NCBI RefSeq assembly: GCF_022179245.1 | Contig: NZ_BPQM01000122.1 | Span: 1-54,380, forward strand | Direction: 5' to 3' | Source: Methylobacterium gregans | GTDB lineage: Bacteria > Pseudomonadota > Alphaproteobacteria > Rhizobiales > Beijerinckiaceae | DNA length: 54,380 nucleotides | Position numbers and translations under genes: made by a program | In this document: positions 49,622 to 54,380 of the stretch, in pieces | How the letters are laid out: each line of letters starts with the position of its first letter | Numbering within the stretch: the stretch's first letter is position 1 | Notes under the pieces: model-generated | Databases searched by the model: none | What the model was told of the DNA's origin: nothing | What the model saw: the letters and a program-made list of their open reading frames with translations, nothing else

Positions 49622-50506
49622 TCAGGCCCGTAGATGCGCCACGAAGGCCTGCGCGAAAGTCGGAAGCGCGTCGAGGTCGCGCAGGCACAGGGAGAGATCG
49701 CGGCTCGCCCAGGCGTCGGTCAGCGGCAGCACCGCGATGTCGAGCCCGCGGGCCGCGCGGCGCGCCGTGCTCTCCGGCACGATGCCGAGCCCGACCCGGG
49801 CATCGGCCAGCCGGCAGACCGCATCGAAGCCGCGCAGCTGCACCCGCAGCCGCATCGGCCGGCCGATGCGCGCGGCGCGCTCGGCCAGGAAGCGCGTGAT
49901 CGCGCTCGCCCGGTCAAGCCCGACGAGATCGTGCTCCAGCACCTCGGCGAAGGCCACCGCCTCCCGCCCGGCCAGCGGATGGGTGCTCGCCGCCGCCACC
50001 ACGAAGCGGTCCTGCCGGAACGGGAAGGTCTGGAGCGCGCCCGTATCGACGGTGCCCGACAGGATGCCGAGATCGGCCGCGCCCTCCGCCACCAGACCGA
50101 CGATCTCGTCCGAGGTGTGCTCGTCGATGTCGACGCTGACGCCGGGATGCGCCGCCAGATAGGCCGAGAGGGCGTCCGGCAGGAACTCGGTCAGCGCGTT
50201 GGTGTTCGCCACCACCCGGATCTGCCCGACCGTGCCGCCGGAGAAGGCGGAGAGTTCGGTCTGCATCCGCTCGACCGCCGCCAGGATCGTGCGGGCATGA
50301 GCGAGGAGCGCCCGACCCGCCGGCGTCGGGCTGACGCCGAGCCGGCTGCGGGTGAGGAGCGCGGCGCCGAGGCTCTCCTCCAGGCCCCGGATCCGCGTCG
50401 AGGCGGCGGCGAGCGCGAGGTTCGCCCGGGCGGCCCCGTGGGTGATCGATCCGGCCTCCACCACGTGGCGGAACAGCGAGAGATCGACGAGGTCGAAACG
50501 CATCAT
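49622..50506 (-). CDS. LysR-family transcriptional regulator
   Basis: A 294-residue LysR regulator. The N-terminal winged HTH is standard (LSLFRHVVEAGSITHGAARA, then LALAAASTRIRGLEESLGAA and LLTRSRLGVSPTPAG). The C-terminal effector-binding domain follows at normal length. It is divergent from an SLC13-type permease and upstream of the ThDP enzyme, so it probably controls one or both in response to an organic acid. The 177-bp divergent gap has LysR-like palindromes. Confidence 0.93.
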   Translation of the reverse strand: MMRFDLVDLSLFRHVVEAGSITHGAARANLALAAASTRIRGLEESLGAALLTRSRLGVSPTPAGRALLAHARTILAAVERMQTELSAFSGGTVGQIRVVANTNALTEFLPDALSAYLAAHPGVSVDIDEHTSDEIVGLVAEGAADLGILSGTVDTGALQTFPFRQDRFVVAAASTHPLAGREAVAFAEVLEHDLVGLDRASAITRFLAERAARIGRPMRLRVQLRGFDAVCRLADARVGLGIVPESTARRAARGLDIAVLPLTDAWASRDLSLCLRDLDALPTFAQAFVAHLRA

Positions 50507-50634
50507 GGGGCCGCTCTCGCATCCGTGATCGGCGAAGCGCTTCGCGCCACCGGTCCTCTCTGCGAGTCACCGAGATTGGGGCTCGCTTCCTTCGCCTCTT
50601 GCGAAGGCTCCGTCAACGACTCCCGAATTGCGAA

Positions 50635-50670
50635 CGGTTCCAAACCGGCAGACTGGTTCCGGCCAGGAAC
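50635..50670. promoter_or_regulatory. Candidate LysR operators in the divergent promoter
   Basis: CGGTT-CCA-AACCG (50635-50647) and GTTCC-GGCCA-GGAAC (50656-50670) are both perfect inverted repeats. The second contains a T-N11-A core, the usual LysR box. The last ends 12 bp before the permease start codon. Confidence 0.45.
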
Positions 50671-50682
50671 GAGGGTTCATCC

Positions 50683-51984
50683 ATGCACGGAGAGGCGGCC
50701 ATCTGGGCGACCGGCGCCCTGCTCGTGCTCTGCATGGGCCTGTGGGCGACCGCGCTGATCCCCGAGATCGTCACGGTCCTCGTGTTCTTCGCGCTCGCCA
50801 TGCTCTTGAAGCTCGGCGCGCCCGCCACCGTGTTCTCGGGCTTCGCGGCGTCCGCCTTCTGGCTCGTGCTCGCCGGCATGGTGGTGGGGCAGGCGATGAC
50901 CCGCACCGGGCTCGGCGCGCGCCTCGCGCAGAGCCTGGCCTCGCGGCTCGGCGGCTCCTACCCGCGCTTCATCGGCGGCCTCGTCGCCTTCAGCGTCGGG
51001 CTCGCCTTCGTGATGCCCTCCAATCTCGGGCGCATCGCCCTGATGATCCCGGTGACGCTGGCCCTCTGCGACCGCTTCGGCCTCGGCCCCGGACGCCCCG
51101 GCCGGGCCGCCGCCGTGCTGGCGGTGGGGGTGGCGACGCCGAACCTCTCGGCCGCGATCCTGCCCGCCAACGTGCCCAACCTCGTGATGGCGGGCGCCGC
51201 CGAGAGCCTGCTCGGCCTCCACCTCGCCTACCTGCCCTATCTCTGGCTGCACGGCCCGGTGCTGGCGGCCGTGAAGGGCGGCCTCCTGACGCTCCTCGTC
51301 GTGCGGCTCTTCCCCGACAGGCTGGAGCCCCGGCGCGACGGCGCCGTCACCACGACCCCGCTCTCGGGCGCGGAACGGCGGCTCGCCGCGCTCCTCGTCG
51401 CCACCCTGGCGCTCTGGGCGACGGACAGCCTGCACGGCATTGCCCCGGCCTGGATCGGGCTCGCGGCGGCCGCGCTCTGCATCATGCCGCGAATCGGCGT
51501 GATCCCGGCCGAGGCCTTCGGTCAGGTCTCGCTGCGCACCTGCTTCTACATCGCGGCCCTGCTCGGGCTCGTGGCGCTCGTCAACGAGACGGGGCTCGGC
51601 GCGCGGCTCGGCCACGCGCTGCTCGCGGTGGCGCCGCTGGCGCCCGGCGCGAGCGCCCAGAACTACGCCGTGCTCACCGGCATCGCCACCGTGCTGACGC
51701 TCCTCGTCACCGCCAACGGCGCGCCCGCCCTCTACACGGCGCTCGCGGGCGAGATGGCGACGGGGAGCGGTCTCGACGCGTTGACCGTCGTGATGATCCA
51801 GGTCGTGGGCTACAGCACCGTGTTCTTCCCCTACCAAGCGCCGCCCGTCGTATTCGCGCGCGAGCTCGGCGGCGTGTCGCTGCGGGATGCGACGCGGCTC
51901 ACCCTCGCCTTCGGCGCCGCATCACTCGTTGTTGCAGCGCCGTTGAACTACCTGTGGTGGCGCGCGCTCGGGTGGCTGCCATGA
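50683..51984 (+). CDS. SLC13/DASS-type anion permease
   Basis: A 433-residue inner-membrane transporter with about eleven hydrophobic segments. The pattern (IPEIVTVLVFFALAMLLKLG, then AASAFWLVLAGMVVGQAMTR, FVMPSNLGRIALMIPVTLAL with the SN turn, and LLVTANGAPALYTALAG) fits the divalent anion/Na+ symporter and ion-transporter superfamily. The likely cargo is a di- or monocarboxylate, perhaps the substrate of the neighbouring ThDP enzyme. ATG 50683 has GAGGG upstream. Divergent from the LysR gene. Confidence 0.85.
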   Translation: MHGEAAIWATGALLVLCMGLWATALIPEIVTVLVFFALAMLLKLGAPATVFSGFAASAFWLVLAGMVVGQAMTRTGLGARLAQSLASRLGGSYPRFIGGLVAFSVGLAFVMPSNLGRIALMIPVTLALCDRFGLGPGRPGRAAAVLAVGVATPNLSAAILPANVPNLVMAGAAESLLGLHLAYLPYLWLHGPVLAAVKGGLLTLLVVRLFPDRLEPRRDGAVTTTPLSGAERRLAALLVATLALWATDSLHGIAPAWIGLAAAALCIMPRIGVIPAEAFGQVSLRTCFYIAALLGLVALVNETGLGARLGHALLAVAPLAPGASAQNYAVLTGIATVLTLLVTANGAPALYTALAGEMATGSGLDALTVVMIQVVGYSTVFFPYQAPPVVFARELGGVSLRDATRLTLAFGAASLVVAAPLNYLWWRALGWLP

Positions 51985-52138
51985 GACGTGCACAGGGCGG
52001 GTCCGAAAGAATCGTATTCAAAATCATAAGCGTGACAGATCCGCCGGATCGTTCATGCCGCATTGTGGCTTGCCCCTCGGCGGCCTAGCCCTACCAGTTT
52101 AGAGACGCTTCAGTTCGCAACTGCGAGGCCCATTCAGC

Positions 52139-52540
52139 ATGGCACCGACAGCCCGGCCCACGGTGGCCCAACCCCTCTCGCCGCACCTCCAGATCTATCG
52201 CTGGACCTGGACCATGGCGATGTCGGTGCTCCACCGCGTCACCGGCACCGCGCTCTACGGCGGCACCGCGCTCGTGGCGATCTGGCTCGTGGCCCTGGCC
52301 TCGGGACCGGCCGCCTACGGCTGGGTGGCGTGGTTCTTCGGCTCGTGGATCGGGCGGATCGTGCTGTTCGGCTACACCTGGATCCTGATGCACCACATGC
52401 TCGGGGGCCTGCGCCACTTCGTCTGGGATTTCGGCGTCGGCCTCGACCGCACGACCCGGATGAACCTGTCGCGTTTCACCCTGATCGGCTCCGTGAGCCT
52501 CACCCTCGTGATCTGGGCCGCGGCCCTGACCTTGCGCTGA
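52139..52540 (+). CDS. sdhC: Succinate dehydrogenase cytochrome b556 subunit
   Basis: A 133-residue membrane subunit with three transmembrane helices. The family signature RPLSPHLQIYRW is represented by QPLSPHLQIYRWTW. The heme-binding region HHMLGGLRHFVWD is intact. SdhC and SdhD anchor complex II and bind heme b and ubiquinone. First gene of sdhCDA; the 154 bp upstream contains its promoter. Confidence 0.95.
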   Translation: MAPTARPTVAQPLSPHLQIYRWTWTMAMSVLHRVTGTALYGGTALVAIWLVALASGPAAYGWVAWFFGSWIGRIVLFGYTWILMHHMLGGLRHFVWDFGVGLDRTTRMNLSRFTLIGSVSLTLVIWAAALTLR

Positions 52541-52554
52541 GTAGGGGCGTCATC

Positions 52555-52968
52555 ATGGCCGACAACCGCCAGGACACCAGCGTCTCCATCCGCACCCCGC
52601 GCGCCCGCGTGCGCGGCCTCGGCGCCTCCGGGCACGGGGCCGACCACTGGTGGTTCCAGCGCCTCACCGCCGCCGCCAACCCGCCGCTGATCATCGCCTT
52701 CGTGATCATCGTGGCGATGATGGCCGGCCGGCCCTACCCGGAGGCGGTGGCGCTGATGGGCCATCCGCTCGTCGCGATCCTGCTGATCCTCACGGTCCTC
52801 TCGGTCACGCTGCACATGCGCGTCGGCATGCAGGTGATCATCGAGGACTACGTCCACGACAAGGCGCTGCGCATCACCGCGCTCTTCGCCAACACCATCT
52901 ACACGGTCGTCGTCGCCGTGGCCTGCTTCTACGCGATCCTGCGCGTGGGGCTCTCCCGCCTCGTCTGA
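52555..52968 (+). CDS. sdhD: Succinate dehydrogenase membrane anchor subunit
   Basis: A 137-residue anchor subunit with three transmembrane helices. Typical features are GASGHGADHWWFQRLTAAAN near the N-terminus and HMRVGMQVIIEDYVHDKALR with the conserved heme-site His and the quinone-site Asp-Tyr. It begins 14 bp after sdhC. ATG 52555 gives the expected length. Confidence 0.94.
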   Translation: MADNRQDTSVSIRTPRARVRGLGASGHGADHWWFQRLTAAANPPLIIAFVIIVAMMAGRPYPEAVALMGHPLVAILLILTVLSVTLHMRVGMQVIIEDYVHDKALRITALFANTIYTVVVAVACFYAILRVGLSRLV

Positions 52969-52990
52969 CCGGAACCCAAGGAGCTTCTCC

Positions 52991-54380
52991 ATGGCCGCCA
53001 ACGGCACCAACGGGTCGCAGCCCGCCTACACCATCCACGACCACAGCTTCGACGTCGTCGTCGTCGGGGCCGGCGGCGCGGGCCTCCGCGCCACCGTCGG
53101 CTGTAGCCAAGCGGGCCTGCGCACCGCCTGCATCACGAAGGTGTTCCCCACCCGCTCCCATACGGTGGCGGCGCAGGGCGGCATCTCGGCCTCGCTCGGC
53201 AATATGGGCCCGGACGATTGGCGCTGGCACATGTACGACACCGTGAAGGGGTCGGACTGGCTCGGCGACCAGGACGCGATCGAGTACCTCGTGCGCAACG
53301 CCCCCGCGGCCGTCTACGAGCTGGAGCACTGGGGCGTCCCGTTCTCCCGCACGGAAGAAGGAAAAATCTACCAGCGGCCCTTCGGCGGCATGACCACCGA
53401 TTACGGCAAGGGCACCGCCCAGCGCACCTGCGCGGCGGCCGACCGCACCGGCCACGCCATGCTGCACACCCTCTACGGGCAGGCGGTGAAGAACCACACC
53501 AACTTCTTCATCGAGTACTTCGCCCTCGACCTCCTGATGGACGAGGACGGCCGCTGCCGCGGCGTGATCGCGATGGATCAGGCGACCGGCGAGATCCACC
53601 GCTTCCGCGCGGCGATGACCATCCTGGCGACCGGCGGCTACGGCCGCGCCTACTTCTCGGCGACCTCGGCTCATACCTGCACGGGCGACGGCGGCGGCAT
53701 GGTGCTGCGCGCCGGCCTGCCGTTGCAGGACATGGAGTTCGTGCAGTTCCACCCGACCGGTATCTACGGCGCGGGCTGCCTGATCACGGAAGGGGCGCGC
53801 GGCGAGGGCGGCTACCTGACCAATTCCGAGGGCGAGCGCTTCATGGAGCGCTACGCGCCGTCGGCCAAGGACCTCGCCTCGCGCGACGTGGTCTCACGCT
53901 CCATGACCATGGAGATCCGGGCCGGCCGCGGCGTCGGCAAGGGTGGGGACCACATCTTCCTGCACCTCGACCACCTCGACCCCAAGATCCTGCACGAGCG
54001 CCTGCCGGGCATCTCGGAGAGCGCCAAGATCTTCGCTGGCGTGGACGTGACGAAGGAGCCGATCCCGGTCCTGCCGACCGTGCACTACAACATGGGCGGC
54101 ATCCCGACGAACTATCACGGCGAGGTGCTGACGCTGAAGAACGGCGACCCGGACACGGTCGTGCCGGGTCTGATGGCGATCGGCGAGGCGGCCTGCGTCT
54201 CGGTGCACGGCGCCAACCGCCTGGGCTCCAACTCGCTGATCGACCTCGTGGTGTTCGGCCGCGCGGCGGGCCTGCGCTGCGCCGACATCGTCGAGGCCAA
54301 CGGCCGGATCCCGGACGCGCCGAAGGAGGCGACCGACAAGGCGCTCAGCCGGCTCGACCGCTTCCGCTACGCCAACGGCG
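52991..54380 (+). CDS. sdhA: Succinate dehydrogenase flavoprotein subunit, 3' end missing
   Basis: Open to the window edge: 463 codons of about 600. The FAD-binding VVVGAGGAGLRATVG and the FAD-attachment His in FPTRSHTVAAQGGISA are present. QFHPTGIYG, the active-site region LITEGARGEGGYL and the TVHYNMGGIPTNYHG box are also present. AAGGAG lies 7 nt before the ATG, 22 bp after sdhD. It oxidises succinate to fumarate in the TCA cycle; sdhB should follow outside the window. Confidence 0.97.
   Translation, partial: MAANGTNGSQPAYTIHDHSFDVVVVGAGGAGLRATVGCSQAGLRTACITKVFPTRSHTVAAQGGISASLGNMGPDDWRWHMYDTVKGSDWLGDQDAIEYLVRNAPAAVYELEHWGVPFSRTEEGKIYQRPFGGMTTDYGKGTAQRTCAAADRTGHAMLHTLYGQAVKNHTNFFIEYFALDLLMDEDGRCRGVIAMDQATGEIHRFRAAMTILATGGYGRAYFSATSAHTCTGDGGGMVLRAGLPLQDMEFVQFHPTGIYGAGCLITEGARGEGGYLTNSEGERFMERYAPSAKDLASRDVVSRSMTMEIRAGRGVGKGGDHIFLHLDHLDPKILHERLPGISESAKIFAGVDVTKEPIPVLPTVHYNMGGIPTNYHGEVLTLKNGDPDTVVPGLMAIGEAACVSVHGANRLGSNSLIDLVVFGRAAGLRCADIVEANGRIPDAPKEATDKALSRLDRFRYANG

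Noticed and set aside
50628..52088. 486-codon plus frame overlapping the permease
   Set aside because: Arg-rich frameshifted shadow of a clear membrane transporter.

Overview
The window looks like the chromosome of a Methylobacterium/Methylorubrum-type alphaproteobacterium (Rhizobiales). This is inferred from the high GC content, the porin leader ending in AADLPRR, a GIDDVR-type DnaX, the small subunit of methylmalonyl-CoA mutase, FzlA-like and PgeF proteins and an sdhC-sdhD-sdhA order. I could not run a database search, so the genus is an inference.

Left flank (1-7552): ordinary housekeeping genes, nearly all on the minus strand. They are a porin leader, pgeF, a MidA-type methyltransferase overlapping lgt, a YbaB protein, dnaX, the SRP RNA with its own promoter, and a secreted PepSY-like protein. 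These are followed by the 5' half of comM on the plus strand.

Island (7553-42259, 34,707 bp): a complete Tn7-like transposon inserted into comM after codon 282. Both ends can be placed to the base. There are 22-bp terminal inverted repeats starting TGTCACTTCCA (20 of 22 identical), internal TnsB-type repeats, and a 5-bp target duplication GGGGC; removing the element and one GGGGC restores a 511-codon comM frame. The transposition genes lie at the right: tnsA-tnsB at the end, then a helix-hairpin-helix-like gene, a TnpB insertion sequence, an unknown gene, a gene remnant, and an operon of tnsC, tniQ and a zinc-finger protein with a catalytically dead tyrosine-recombinase-like C-terminus. A GTTC-N7-GTTC LexA-type box sits 20 bp in front of tnsC, so transposition may be SOS-controlled. 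The same box type occurs twice in the cargo module encoding a DnaQ-like exonuclease and UmuD/UmuC.

The cargo looks modular. It includes the SOS mutagenesis genes, an SF1 helicase, a small HTH/DGRHR pair with a membrane anchor, a GIY-YIG nuclease + helicase + DNA methyltransferase cassette with an ankyrin protein (restriction-like), a DUF3987 helicase/primase-type protein, and a DUF6338 membrane protein with a GHQP-repeat peptide. A recurring 24-bp motif (ATTGTCAGRAYTGTCGG core) lies between these modules, in the same orientation each time. Near the left end is a run of unrecognised genes, one of which may be a remote TnsE-like protein.

Right flank (42265-54380): the 3' half of comM, two exported hypothetical proteins, mcmB, uppP, an FzlA-like GST-fold protein, a ThDP decarboxylase-like enzyme with a LysR regulator and a divergent SLC13-type permease, and sdhC-sdhD-sdhA, with sdhA cut by the window edge.
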